NCBI GenBank assembly: GCA_035534855.1 | Contig: DATLRD010000090.1 | Location: 1-64,000 of the forward strand | DNA from: DATARH01 sp035534855 | Lineage (GTDB): Bacteria > Pseudomonadota > Alphaproteobacteria > ATCC43930 > CGMCC-115725 | DNA: 64,000 nt | Reading direction: 5' to 3' | Part shown: positions 42,289 to 51,226 of the stretch, in pieces | Numbering within the stretch: the stretch's first letter is position 1 | Layout of the letters: every line of letters starts with the position of its first letter | Program-made: the position numbers and the translations under genes | The notes under the pieces: model-generated | The model's database searches: none | What the model was told of the DNA's origin: nothing | Seen by the model: only the letters and a program-made list of their open reading frames with translations

Positions 42289-42685
42289 TACGCCACAAGG
42301 CGGCGCCGAGATGCCGCAAGCGACAGACGGTGATGCACCCGGCGGAGAGTCGCCGTTTGCCGCGCTCGAAATGCAGGGCGAGGCGATCGCCGGCGCGCCG
42401 GTTGGCGAGGTGGGGGCACTCGATCTCGTGCTCGACGTGCCGGTGCGGCTGTCGGTCGAGCTGGGCCGCACCGACATCGCGATCCGCGAGGTCGTCAATC
42501 TCGGCCGGGGCTCGATCATCGAGCTCGACCGCGGCCCGGGCATGCCGCTCGACGTGCGGATTAACGGGGTGCTGATCGGCCGCGGCGAGGTCGTGCTGGT
42601 CAACCAGGATCGGCTTGGGCTGCGCTTTGTCGAGGTGGTGAGCCAGGCGGAACGGGTGAAGCGGTTGGGTTCGCGGTCAGGTTAG
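42278..42685 (+). CDS. fliN: Flagellar motor switch protein FliN
   Basis: 135 residues. An Ala/Gly-rich lead of about 45 residues and one SpoA domain: LDLVLDVPVRLSVELGRTDI, REVVNLGRGSIIELDRGPGM, DVRINGVLIGRGEVVLVNQD, GLRFVEVV. Base of the C-ring and docking site for FliH. ATG 42278 overlaps fliM by 11 bases. Confidence 0.95.
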   Translation: MADDTPQGGAEMPQATDGDAPGGESPFAALEMQGEAIAGAPVGEVGALDLVLDVPVRLSVELGRTDIAIREVVNLGRGSIIELDRGPGMPLDVRINGVLIGRGEVVLVNQDRLGLRFVEVVSQAERVKRLGSRSG

Positions 42686-42742
42686 CGGTCGGGGGTTGTC
42701 GGTGTGTCAGGGGACGCGCTGACGGCCGGTTCGGAGGGGTGA

Positions 42743-43006
42743 ATGGGGGAAATGTCCGAGGCGGGGCACGCGGCGCTGCTGACGATTTTTAACGTCTCAA
42801 GCCCGCTGCTCGCCGTGATCATGGTGATCGGGGTGGTGGTCGCGGTGTTCCTCGCGGTCACCCAGATCAACGAGCCGACCCTCAGCTTCGTGCCGAAATT
42901 CTTCGGCACCGCCCTGGCGCTGGCGCTGCTGGGTCCCTGGCTCTTACGTCAGCTTGAGCAGTTCACGATCATGATCCTGTCCGGGCTGCCAGGGATGCTG
43001 TCGTGA
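42743..43006 (+). CDS. fliQ: Flagellar export gate protein FliQ, copy 1
   Basis: 87 residues, two hydrophobic helices. The loop TQINEPTLSFVPKFFG and the end GPWLLRQLEQFTIMILSGLP match FliQ closely, including the TQINE-TLSF-PK stretch. FliQ is a subunit of the FliPQR pore of the export gate. It stands apart from fliOPR, between fliN and flhA, and a second fliQ lies beside fliP. ATG 42743 or 42752 (MSEAGHAALL). Stop overlaps the flhA GTG by 4 bases. Confidence 0.88.
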   Translation: MGEMSEAGHAALLTIFNVSSPLLAVIMVIGVVVAVFLAVTQINEPTLSFVPKFFGTALALALLGPWLLRQLEQFTIMILSGLPGMLS

Positions 43007-45120
43007 CCGTCCCCGCGGTGCCGGTCGCCTCCGGCTCCCCGTTCGCAGCGTGGCGCCGGCACCTGCCGTCGCTCGCCGGGCCCGGCGCGTTCGTGATGAT
43101 CCTGGCGATGGTGGTGGTGCCGCTGCCGCCGCTGGCGCTCGATTTCCTGTTCACGTTCAACATCTGCTTTGGGTTGATGATCCTGCTGGCGGCGCTCTAC
43201 ACCGCCAAGCCGACGGATTTCTCGTCGTTTCCCAGCCTGTTGTTGATGACGACGCTGCTGCGGCTGTCGCTTAACGTCGCTGCCGCACGGGTGATCCTGC
43301 TCGACGGCTACCAGGGTTCGGCCGCCGCCGGCCGGGTCATCGAATCGTTCGGCGCCTTTGTCGTCGGCGGCAACTATGCAGTCGGCATCGCGGTATTCGC
43401 GATCCTCGTCATCATCAATTTCGTCGTCGTCACCAAAGGCGCCGGTCGCATTGCCGAGGTCGCGGCGCGCTTTGTGCTCGACGGCATGCCCGGCAAGCAG
43501 ATGGCGATCGACGCCGACCTCAATGCCGGGCAGATCAACCAGGAGCAGGCGACCGCGCGACGCCAGGAGGTCGGCCGCGAGGCGGATTTCTTCGGGGCGA
43601 TGGATGGCGCCAGCAAGTTCGTCCGCGGCGACGCGGTCGCGGCGGTGCTGATCCTGGCCATCAACCTGGTCGGCGGCCTGGTGATCGGCGTGTGGCAGCA
43701 CGGGCTGTCGATGGCCGAAGCCGGCCAGACCTACACCCTGCTGACGATGGGTGACGGGCTGGTCGCGCAGATCCCGGCGCTGGTCATCTCGTCGGCGGCC
43801 GCCATCGTCGTCAGCCGGGTCTCCACCGGGTCCGATGTCGGCCACCAGATCATGTCGCAGCTCGCGACGTTTCCGAAGGCGTGGGGCATCGCTGCCGGAA
43901 TCGTCGGGCTGTTCGGGCTGGTACCCGGAATGCCGCATTTCCCGTTTCTCAGTTTTGCCGCGGTGCTCGGGACAAGCGGCTGGTGGCTCGGCCGCGAGCA
44001 GGCGCGCGCCGCGCAGGCGCCGCCGCCCCCGCCCGAGGTGCCGGCCGACAGCGGCGAGATCGATATCGGTGTCGTCGAGCTGGTCGAGCCGCTCGAAGTG
44101 CAGGTCGGCTACCGCCTGGTCAGCCTCGTCAGCAAAGAGCGCGATGCCGGGTTGCTGCGCCGCTTGCGGGCGGTACGGCGCCAGGTATCGCGCGAGTTCG
44201 GGTTTCTGGTGCCGGTCGTCCACGTGCGCGACAACCCCGACCTGCGCTCGACCGCCTACCGCATCCTCGTCTACGGCGTCGAGCGCGCGACCGGCGAGGT
44301 TCACCCCGACCGGCTGTTGGCGATGGCGTCGGGCAAGGTCCTGGGCGAGGTGCAGGGTATCCTCGCCCGCGACCCGGTGTTCGGCCGGCCGGCGCACTGG
44401 ATCATGCCGGCGGCGGCCGAGCAGGCGCGCGCCGCCGGCTATACGGTGTTCGACGCCGCGGTGGTCATCGCCACCCATTTCGAGCGGGTCGTCAAAGATC
44501 ATATCGACGGGCTGTTCGGCCGGACGGAACTGGACGCCGTGCTCGGCTATCTCGGCAAGGTGATGCCGAAAATCGTCGAGGAACTGACCCCGAAACTGCT
44601 GCCGCTGACCACGGTGCACATGGTACTCGGCGCCCTCTTGGCCGAGCACCTGCCGATCCGCGACCTGCGCACGATCGTCGGCGCGCTGATCGACGGCGCG
44701 GCGGTGACGCAGGAGCCGAGGGCGCTGCTCGAAGCGGTCCGCGTCAGGCTCGGCGGGTTCATCGTGCAGACCGTGTTCGGCGCGGTCGCCGAGCTGACGG
44801 TGATGTCGCTCGAACCCGATCTCGAGCGGCTGCTGCAGGAAGTGCTGCGGCTGTCGGCCGGCACCGGCTCGTTCGCGGTCGAGCCAGGGCTGGCGGCCGA
44901 ACTGCGCACCGCGGCAGCCGCGGCCGCGGTGCGCCTGGAGGCGGTGGCCCCGGCGGCCGCGGTCATCGTCCGCGCCGAGCTGCGCGATCTCCTGACCCAG
45001 CTGCTGCGCCCAGTGCGGCCGCGCATGTGGGTGCTGTCATACGCCGAAATCCCGCCCGAGAAGAGCATCCGGGTCGTCGAGCTGCTCGGCCGCTCGGCAG
45101 GAAAGATCCATGGCGACTGA
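43003..45120 (+). CDS. flhA: Flagellar export protein FlhA
   Basis: 705 residues, GTG start. Eight membrane segments in the first 330 residues, containing the FHIPEP-type loop VLDGMPGKQMAIDADLNAGQ and ADFFGAMDGASKFVRGD. The C-terminal cytosolic domain (VQVGYRLVSLVSKERDAGLL to the end) forms the nonameric ring that docks chaperone-substrate complexes. Uses the proton motive force. Overlaps fliA by 11 bases. Confidence 0.97.
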   Translation: MTVPAVPVASGSPFAAWRRHLPSLAGPGAFVMILAMVVVPLPPLALDFLFTFNICFGLMILLAALYTAKPTDFSSFPSLLLMTTLLRLSLNVAAARVILLDGYQGSAAAGRVIESFGAFVVGGNYAVGIAVFAILVIINFVVVTKGAGRIAEVAARFVLDGMPGKQMAIDADLNAGQINQEQATARRQEVGREADFFGAMDGASKFVRGDAVAAVLILAINLVGGLVIGVWQHGLSMAEAGQTYTLLTMGDGLVAQIPALVISSAAAIVVSRVSTGSDVGHQIMSQLATFPKAWGIAAGIVGLFGLVPGMPHFPFLSFAAVLGTSGWWLGREQARAAQAPPPPPEVPADSGEIDIGVVELVEPLEVQVGYRLVSLVSKERDAGLLRRLRAVRRQVSREFGFLVPVVHVRDNPDLRSTAYRILVYGVERATGEVHPDRLLAMASGKVLGEVQGILARDPVFGRPAHWIMPAAAEQARAAGYTVFDAAVVIATHFERVVKDHIDGLFGRTELDAVLGYLGKVMPKIVEELTPKLLPLTTVHMVLGALLAEHLPIRDLRTIVGALIDGAAVTQEPRALLEAVRVRLGGFIVQTVFGAVAELTVMSLEPDLERLLQEVLRLSAGTGSFAVEPGLAAELRTAAAAAAVRLEAVAPAAAVIVRAELRDLLTQLLRPVRPRMWVLSYAEIPPEKSIRVVELLGRSAGKIHGD

Positions 45121-45907
45121 ACCCGCGGCAACGCTCGACGCCCCGGCGCAGGGCGAGGCGGTGTCGCCCGCTTCGGAGTTTCGCGCCGCCTACTGCGCCG
45201 AACTCGACGAGGCCGGAATCATCCGCCGCTACGTACCGCTGGTTAAGCGGCTGGCGATGCACCTTAAGGGCCGGCTGCCGGAAAGCGTGCAGCTCGACGA
45301 TTTGGTGCAGGCCGGGCTGATCGCCGTGCTGCGGATCATGCGCCAGGGCGGGGCCGCGCAGATCCGCGACCCGCCGCTGCACCGCTCGATCATCAACGCG
45401 ATGATCGATGAGGCGCGGCGCGAGGCCTGGGCGCCGGTGCGGATCGTCCGTCTCGCCAAGGCGGCGGCGCAGGCGATGCGTGCACTCAAGCTGCGCCTCG
45501 GGCGCGAGGCGGATGACGACGAGGTCGCCGCCGAGCTTGGCATGGAGCTGCGCGAATACCACGCCGCGCTGGTCGAGGTCGCCGGGATCAGGCTGCTGCC
45601 GATCGACCAGGTGGAAAGCGGCGAAGACGGCGGGCTTCATGCGCCGGAGAACCAGGACGCAAGCCTCGACCGCAGCCGCATGCTCGCCGATCTGGCGCGG
45701 TCAATCGCGGCGCTGCCGGAGCGCGAGAAGCTGGTCGTGTCGCTCTATTACGAGCACGAACTGAACATGGACGAGGTCGGCAAGGTGCTCGGCCTCGACA
45801 AATCTACGGTGTGCCGGGTCCACGGCCGGGCCCTGCTGATGCTGCGCGCCGCACTGGGCGGCTGGGGCGCCGCGGGCGAGCCCCGGCGGCCGGCGGCGGG
45901 AGGGTAG
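45110..45907 (+). CDS. fliA: RNA polymerase sigma factor FliA (sigma-28)
   Basis: 265 residues. Region 2 (YVPLVKRLAMHLKGRLPESV, QLDDLVQAGLIAVLRIM, RSIINAMIDEARREAW), region 3 (LKLRLGREADDDEVAAELGM) and region 4 helix-turn-helix (LPEREKLVVSLYYEHELNMD, VGKVLGLDKSTVCRVHGRAL). It directs late flagellar and chemotaxis genes. Its gene sits within the middle-gene operon between flhA and motA. No flgM was recognised in the window. Confidence 0.94.
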   Translation: MATEPAATLDAPAQGEAVSPASEFRAAYCAELDEAGIIRRYVPLVKRLAMHLKGRLPESVQLDDLVQAGLIAVLRIMRQGGAAQIRDPPLHRSIINAMIDEARREAWAPVRIVRLAKAAAQAMRALKLRLGREADDDEVAAELGMELREYHAALVEVAGIRLLPIDQVESGEDGGLHAPENQDASLDRSRMLADLARSIAALPEREKLVVSLYYEHELNMDEVGKVLGLDKSTVCRVHGRALLMLRAALGGWGAAGEPRRPAAGG

Positions 45908-45910
45908 GGC

Positions 45911-46723
45911 TTGGATATCCTGTCGTTTATCGGGCTGGCGCTGGGTTTCGGAGCGATCATCGTGTCGATGACGCTCGATGGCGGCAACCTATTGGCGTTG
46001 CTGCAATTGTCGGCGGCGGTCATCGTCGGCGGCGGAACCTTCGGGGCGGTGCTTCTGCAGACCCCGATGTCGGTTTTCATGCGCGGCATGAAAATGGCCA
46101 TCTGGGTGTTTTTTCCGCCGCGCGACGACCGCGAAGAGCGGCTGCACCTGCTCACCGATTGGCTGCGCATCGCCCGGCACCAGTTCGTGCTCGCGCTCGA
46201 CCCGGTCGCCGAGCAGCAGACCGATCCGTTTATGCGCCAGGGGCTGCGCCTTGTCGTCGACGGGATGGATGCGGCGCAGATCCGCACCGTGCTCGAGTCG
46301 ATCATCACCACCCAGGGGCACGAGGAAAAGCTGGGCGCAGAGATTTACGAGGCGATGGGCGGCTATGCACCGACCGTTGGCATTCTCGGCGCGGTGATGG
46401 GGCTGATCACCGTGATGTCGCACCTCGATGATCCGTCGAAATTGGGCAGCGGAATCGCCACCGCCTTTGTCGCCACCGTCTACGGCGTCGCCAGCGCCAA
46501 CCTGGTGTGCCTGCCGATCGCCGGAAAGCTGAAACTGATCGTACGCCGCCGCATGCGGACGCTGGAGATGGTGACCGAAGGCATGGTCGGCATCGCCATC
46601 ATGGAAAGCCCGCTGCAACTCGAAATGCGGCTGCGCAGCTATCTCGAAGACGCGAAGGGCGAGCCGTCCTCCGGCGGCGAAGACGCGGCGGCGCCAAGTG
46701 CGGCCGCGGCGCCGGCGGAATAG
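45911..46723 (+). CDS. motA: Flagellar motor stator protein MotA/PomA type
   Basis: 270 residues, TTG start. Four membrane helices; MDILSFIGLALGFGAIIVSM at the start and MGGYAPTVGILGAVMGLITV near residue 155 are the MotA/ExbB signature. The shape (no large N-terminal extension, long cytoplasmic loop) is that of the PomA/MotC branch. With MotB it forms the ion-conducting stator; ion choice cannot be told. Starts 3 bp after fliA. Confidence 0.94.
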   Translation: MDILSFIGLALGFGAIIVSMTLDGGNLLALLQLSAAVIVGGGTFGAVLLQTPMSVFMRGMKMAIWVFFPPRDDREERLHLLTDWLRIARHQFVLALDPVAEQQTDPFMRQGLRLVVDGMDAAQIRTVLESIITTQGHEEKLGAEIYEAMGGYAPTVGILGAVMGLITVMSHLDDPSKLGSGIATAFVATVYGVASANLVCLPIAGKLKLIVRRRMRTLEMVTEGMVGIAIMESPLQLEMRLRSYLEDAKGEPSSGGEDAAAPSAAAAPAE

Positions 46724-46744
46724 CGGTCGGCAAAAGGAGGAAGC

Positions 46745-47791
46745 ATGGCGATCCACGAAGAACCGGAAAAACCGCCAAACCACGAGCGCTGGATCATTTC
46801 CTACGCCGACTTCACGACCCTGCTGCTCGCCACGTTTGTGGTGATGTACGCGGTTTCCAGCATCAACTCGTCGAAATTTCAGGAGATGGCCGAGGCGTTC
46901 TCCACCGCCTTCATGGGCCGGACCATGACGATCCAGGCCTCGGGCTTTGCTGCGGAGAACAAATCGCCGTTCGATTTCATGCCGTCGCCGGTGCATCTGC
47001 CGATCATCACCCGGCAGGTTCACGTCAAAAACATGCCGATCGCGATCCGCGAACAAGAGCCGGAGCGTGCCAAGCCGCACGGCCGCCCCGATCAGCCCCA
47101 GGCACCGGCGCCGTCGACCGTCGCGCCGCCGGAGCAGCAAAACAAGCCGCCAGCGTCGCCGACCGCGGTGCCGCTTCCGGTTCCGTCGACCGAGGGGCTC
47201 AACGCGTCGCCCGATCTGAAAACCGACATCACCAACCGGGTTGAGCAGATCGACAAGGCGTTTCAACAGCTTCGCGTCGCGCTGGCGCCGCTGATCGGCA
47301 CCGGCCAAGTGCACGTGTCGCTGCAATCGCTCGGCGTGGTCATAGACATCAACGAGGTGCTGCTGTTCAACAGCGGCAAGGCCGACCTGACCCCGAAAGC
47401 GCTGCCGCTGGTCGACCAGATCGCCTTGATCCTCAAGGGATTGCCGTATCAGATCCAGGTCAACGGGTTTACCGACAACGCGCCGATCCACAACGTGCAG
47501 TTCGATTCGAACTGGGACCTTTCGGCGACCCGGGCGATCTCGGTGGTCAAGCGGTTCGTGACCGCCGGGGTCGACCCGACCCGACTGGTCGGGGCCGGGT
47601 TCGGCAAATACCACCCGATCGCGTCGAACGCCACGGCGCAGGGCAAGGCGATGAACCGCCGGGTGTCGATCGTCGTGGTCTCGCCGGTGCAGCGGACGAG
47701 CCCCGCGAAGACGCCGATGATGGGCCCGTCGCGCACCCCCGCGCCGCCGGGGCCGCCGCTCCCGGCGGCCAAGCCGTCGCCGCCGGGTTGA
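46745..47791 (+). CDS. motB: Flagellar motor stator protein MotB
   Basis: 348 residues. ATG 46745 with AAAAGGAGGAA before it. One membrane helix with the proton-binding Asp in WIISYADFTTLLLATFVVMY. A Pro-rich linker (about 110-160), then an OmpA-like peptidoglycan-binding domain: LLFNSGKADLTPKALPLVDQ, VNGFTDNAPIHN, WDLSATRAISVVKRFV, LVGAGFGKYHPIASN, NRRVSIVVV. Anchors the stator to the cell wall. Long Pro-rich tail. Confidence 0.95.
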   Translation: MAIHEEPEKPPNHERWIISYADFTTLLLATFVVMYAVSSINSSKFQEMAEAFSTAFMGRTMTIQASGFAAENKSPFDFMPSPVHLPIITRQVHVKNMPIAIREQEPERAKPHGRPDQPQAPAPSTVAPPEQQNKPPASPTAVPLPVPSTEGLNASPDLKTDITNRVEQIDKAFQQLRVALAPLIGTGQVHVSLQSLGVVIDINEVLLFNSGKADLTPKALPLVDQIALILKGLPYQIQVNGFTDNAPIHNVQFDSNWDLSATRAISVVKRFVTAGVDPTRLVGAGFGKYHPIASNATAQGKAMNRRVSIVVVSPVQRTSPAKTPMMGPSRTPAPPGPPLPAAKPSPPG

Positions 47792-47815
47792 CGCGGGTCG
47801 GACAGCAGCGCCGCG

Positions 47816-48103
47816 ATGGCCAAGAAAAGCGCGAAATCCCAAAAGGCAGCACCGCCGCGCAAACCGCTGCGGCCGGTGCTGTTGGCGGGCGGGCTCGGGC
47901 TGGTCTGGTTCATCGAGTTCCAGCAGCCGGTCATGGCGCTGCCGGGCGGGCCGCCCTGGAGCTATGCGCTGGTTATCGGGATGCGCCTCTTGGCCGACGT
48001 CGTGTGCGCCCGGCTGCTGATCGCGCTCGCCCAATTGGTCTTCGCCGCCGGACGGCTCGGGCTGGCACGGCTGCGCATCCAACTGAATCGGGATGTCCTA
48101 TGA
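47816..48103 (+). CDS. Small membrane protein between motB and fliH
   Basis: 95 residues, family not recognised. Basic N-terminus (AKKSAKSQKAAPPRKPLRP), a hydrophobic segment around VLLAGGLGLVWFIEFQQPVM and a second one around VIGMRLLADVVCARLLIALA, then a basic end. Its TGA overlaps the fliH ATG (ATGA) and it starts 24 bp after motB, so it is part of the motility operon and may serve the stator or export gate; that is inference from place only. Confidence 0.6.
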   Translation: MAKKSAKSQKAAPPRKPLRPVLLAGGLGLVWFIEFQQPVMALPGGPPWSYALVIGMRLLADVVCARLLIALAQLVFAAGRLGLARLRIQLNRDVL

Positions 48104-48852
48104 ATTCGCGCTTGAACCTTGCCGACGCGGCGATCCGACGGTGGCAATTTCCGATGCTCGACACCGCGCGGCCCGAAGAACGGGCGGCTCCGCCCGAGCG
48201 CCCCGACCCGCCGCCCGAACCGCCGCCGGTCCCGCCGGCGCCCGAGCCCGAGGCGGTCGCCGCGATGATCGGCGAGCGGATCAAGGAGGGCTATGCCGAG
48301 GGCTTGCAGCGCGGCTATGCCGAAGGCCGCGAGCAGGGTCACGCGGCCGGGGTCGCGGTGGCCCAGGCGGAGCGCGACCGCGCCGCAGCCGAGGCTCAGC
48401 ACCTCGCGGCGATCGTCAATCGCCTCGGCGAGCCGATCGCTGCGCTGCAGCGCCCGGTCGAGGAAGCGATCGCCGCGCTGGCGCTGGAAATCGCCCGTTG
48501 CGTGATCGGCAACGAGGTAAGCCGCTCGCACGAATATCTGGTCCGCCTGATCCGCGAGGCGGTCGCCAAGGTGCCGATCGAGATGGGGGCGCCCCGCGTG
48601 CTGCTGAACCCGGCCGATCTCGACCTCGTCCGCGACCTCGCCCCCGACATCGGCAACAACCGGGTCGCGCTGGTCGCCGACGAGACGATGGAGGCCGGCG
48701 GCTGCCTGGTGGTGGCAGACGGCGAGAGCGGGCCGATCGCCGACCGGCGCTGGCATCCGCGGGGCGGCGAGGGCGTCTCGCAGGTCGACCTTACCCTCGC
48801 CTCGCGCTGGCGCAGCGTGATCCTGACCTTGTTCGAGGGCGAGGAGGATTGA
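48100..48852 (+). CDS. fliH: Flagellar assembly protein FliH
   Basis: 250 residues from ATG 48100. A Pro-rich N-terminus, then the FliH glycine-repeat helix (IKEGYAEGLQRGYAEGREQG) and the C-terminal domain (IARCVIGNEVSRSHEYLVRL, PRVLLNPADLDLVRDLAPDI, GGCLVVADGESGPIADRR). It holds the FliI ATPase near the C-ring and restrains its activity. One base separates it from fliI. Confidence 0.92.
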   Translation: MNSRLNLADAAIRRWQFPMLDTARPEERAAPPERPDPPPEPPPVPPAPEPEAVAAMIGERIKEGYAEGLQRGYAEGREQGHAAGVAVAQAERDRAAAEAQHLAAIVNRLGEPIAALQRPVEEAIAALALEIARCVIGNEVSRSHEYLVRLIREAVAKVPIEMGAPRVLLNPADLDLVRDLAPDIGNNRVALVADETMEAGGCLVVADGESGPIADRRWHPRGGEGVSQVDLTLASRWRSVILTLFEGEED

Positions 48853-48853
48853 G

Positions 48854-50203
48854 ATGCTGGCACCCGGCATCGAACCCGACCGGCTGACAGCGAGCGTCGC
48901 GCGCTACCGCGCGCGGCTGGCGGCACGCGACAACGCGATCACCGTGCAGGGCAGCCTGGTGCGCACGGTCGGCCTGATCATGGAGGCGCGCGGCATCCAC
49001 GTCGCGATCGGCGAGCGCTGCTACGTCGAGAACGAAGCCGGCCGGCTGCTGTCGGCCGAGGTTGTCGGGTTCGACGGCGGGCGGGTGCTGCTGATGGCCG
49101 AGGCTCACGCCAACGGGCTGGCACCGGGCGCACGGGTGATGCCGGCCGGCCACTCGACCGAGGTGGCGGTGGGGCCTGAGCTGCTCGGCCGCGTGGTCGA
49201 TGGCGGCGGCGCGCCGATCGACGGCAAAGGGCATATCCGCTGCACCGAGCGGGTGCCGCTGTTCGGCCAGTCGATCAACCCGATGCGCCGCGCCCTGGTC
49301 GACGAGCCGCTCGATGTCGGGGTCCGCTCGATAAATGCCCTGTTCTCGATCGGCCGAGGTTCGCGCCTCGGTCTGTTCGCCGGCAGCGGCGTCGGCAAGA
49401 GCGTGCTGCTCGGCATGATGGCGCGTTATACCAGCGCCGATATCGTCGTCGTCGGGCTGGTCGGCGAGCGCAGCCGCGAGGTCAAGGAGTTCGTCGAGCG
49501 CATCCTCGGCCCCGACGGGCTGAAAAAGGCCGTCGTCGTCGCCGCGCCGGCGAGCGATTCGCCGCTCGGCCGGGTGCACGGCGCCTATCGCGCCACGGCG
49601 ATCGCCGAATATTTCCGCGACCGCGGCCATCAGGTGCTGTTGCTGATGGATTCACTGACCCGCTTTGCGATGGCGCAACGCGAGATCGGCCTCGCCGCCG
49701 GCGAAATCCCGGCGAGCCGCGGCTATCCGGCCTCGGTGTTCGGGCGGATCGCCGCGCTGTGCGAGCGGGCCGGCAACGGCGAGCAGGGCACGGGCGGGAT
49801 CACCGCGTTCTACACCGTGCTGGTCGAAGGCGACGACCCGAACGACCCGATCGGCGATTCGGCACGGTCGATCCTCGACGGGCACCTCGTACTGTCGCGG
49901 CGGCTGGCCGATCGCGGCCACTATCCGGCGCTTGATGTCGCGGCGTCGATCAGCCGGGTGATGCCGGCGGTCGTGCCGCCCGAGCAACTCGCCCGCGCGC
50001 ACCGCTTCAAGCACCTCTACACCCGGCTCGAAGAAAGCCGGGACATTCTCGCGATCGGCGGGTATCGCCCGGGCAATGACCCCGATCTCGACCTCGCCGT
50101 CTCGTTGCAGCCGGCGATCAACAAATTTCTGTGCCAGGACATGACCAACGCCATGCGCTTCTCGGAAAGCGTCGCGTCGCTCGGCGAAATTGTCGGCATG
50201 TGA
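48854..50203 (+). CDS. fliI: Flagellum-specific ATPase FliI
   Basis: 449 residues. F1-beta-like ATPase: Walker A GLFAGSGVGKSVLLGMMARY, catalytic region VVVGLVGERSREVKEFVERI, Walker B VLLLMDSLTRFAMAQREIGL, and PASRGYPASVFGRIAALCER. Energises unfolding and chaperone release at the export gate. Its stop is 8 bp before fliJ. Confidence 0.97.
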   Translation: MLAPGIEPDRLTASVARYRARLAARDNAITVQGSLVRTVGLIMEARGIHVAIGERCYVENEAGRLLSAEVVGFDGGRVLLMAEAHANGLAPGARVMPAGHSTEVAVGPELLGRVVDGGGAPIDGKGHIRCTERVPLFGQSINPMRRALVDEPLDVGVRSINALFSIGRGSRLGLFAGSGVGKSVLLGMMARYTSADIVVVGLVGERSREVKEFVERILGPDGLKKAVVVAAPASDSPLGRVHGAYRATAIAEYFRDRGHQVLLLMDSLTRFAMAQREIGLAAGEIPASRGYPASVFGRIAALCERAGNGEQGTGGITAFYTVLVEGDDPNDPIGDSARSILDGHLVLSRRLADRGHYPALDVAASISRVMPAVVPPEQLARAHRFKHLYTRLEESRDILAIGGYRPGNDPDLDLAVSLQPAINKFLCQDMTNAMRFSESVASLGEIVGM

Positions 50204-50211
50204 GGGGGAAA

Positions 50212-50640
50212 ATGGCAGGATTGAACAAGCTGATAACGATGGCCTCGCACAAGAGCGACGGGGCGCTCGCCATCTGGCAGCGGCTCAAGGCGCAATGCGA
50301 CGAGGCGCTGATGAAATTGTCGCTGTTGAAGCAGCATCGCGAGCGCTATCGCGAAATGCTGCGCGACGGGCTCGGCGAGGGCATGCCGGCGATGTCGACG
50401 ATGGCCTATCTCGGCTTCATCGGCCAGATCGACGAGGTCGTGCTGCGCCAGGAAAGCGAGGTCGGGCGGCTTGAACAGGCCTGTGCCCGGCAGTGGCAGG
50501 AGTTGATCGAGACCCGTCGCGAAAAGCGCATGTACGAAATCGTCAACGAGCGCATCGCCTCGCGCGAGCTTGCGGCAGCGCTGCAGCGCGCCCAGGCCGA
50601 GATCGACGATTTGCTGCAACGGGTCGGAAAAGTCTTATAA
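50212..50640 (+). CDS. fliJ: Flagellar export protein FliJ
   Basis: 142 residues from ATG 50212, preceded by GAGGGGGAA. Almost wholly helical with heptad-like spacing (LKAQCDEALMKLSLLKQHRE, VVLRQESEVGRLEQACARQW, REKRMYEIVNERIASREL), the two-helix coiled coil expected of FliJ, which sits in the FliI ring pore and contacts FlhA. Weak sequence conservation in this family; context after fliI supports it. Confidence 0.85.
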   Translation: MAGLNKLITMASHKSDGALAIWQRLKAQCDEALMKLSLLKQHRERYREMLRDGLGEGMPAMSTMAYLGFIGQIDEVVLRQESEVGRLEQACARQWQELIETRREKRMYEIVNERIASRELAAALQRAQAEIDDLLQRVGKVL

Positions 50641-50671
50641 GAGAACTTGACGTAAAACGGGATTTCGCGAA

Positions 50672-51199
50672 ATGACCGATCAGACCGTCGACCTCGACGT
50701 CGAGGCGCCAAAATCGGGCAAGGGCAGAATAAAGCTCTACATCATCATCGCCGTGGCGGTGGTGCTGTTGGGGGCCGGCGCCGGCGCGGCGTGGTATTTT
50801 CTGCTCGGCGGCGCGCATGCGCCGAAAGAAGTCGAGGCGCCGCTGCCGGTCTTTCTCGACCTGAAACCGTTTGTCGTCACCGTGCCGAGCCGCTCCGGGC
50901 CGTCGCATTTCGTGCAGCTCGGCGTCTCGTTTCAGGTGTCCGGGTCGGCCGCCTCCGCGCTGGTCGATGCCGTGCTGCCCAAGATCAAGGATGCGATGCG
51001 GCAGACGCTGCTGACCTTCAAATCGGAGGATATGCAATCGCCTGAAACGCTCGATAAGGTGCGCGTCGCGCTTCTCGCGCAGGTCAACCGGGCGCTGGTC
51101 GCCGAACTCGGTCAGGAGCGCATCGACAAGGCGAACGGCGGCAAGCCGGGCCAGCCGCTCGTCAGGAGCGTCTATTTCCCGACGCTGATCGTGGAATGA
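50672..51199 (+). CDS. fliL: Flagellar basal body-associated protein FliL
   Basis: 175 residues. One N-terminal membrane helix (IKLYIIIAVAVVLLGAGAGA) and a periplasmic stomatin-like domain: LPVFLDLKPFVVTVPSRSGP, FVQLGVSFQV, LLTFKSEDMQSPETLDKVRV. FliL rings the stator and supports torque. 31 bp after fliJ with no strong terminator between. Confidence 0.93.
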   Translation: MTDQTVDLDVEAPKSGKGRIKLYIIIAVAVVLLGAGAGAAWYFLLGGAHAPKEVEAPLPVFLDLKPFVVTVPSRSGPSHFVQLGVSFQVSGSAASALVDAVLPKIKDAMRQTLLTFKSEDMQSPETLDKVRVALLAQVNRALVAELGQERIDKANGGKPGQPLVRSVYFPTLIVE

Positions 51200-51226
51200 C
51201 CGACGCCGCGCCGGGGGAAAGCCACC

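Noticed and set aside
42949..44649. 566-codon open frame antisense to flhA
   Set aside because: Asp/Arg/His-rich shadow of a strongly conserved gene.
45989..48082. 697-codon open frame antisense to motA-motB
   Set aside because: Composition is that of a shadow frame, and both stator genes are conserved across it.
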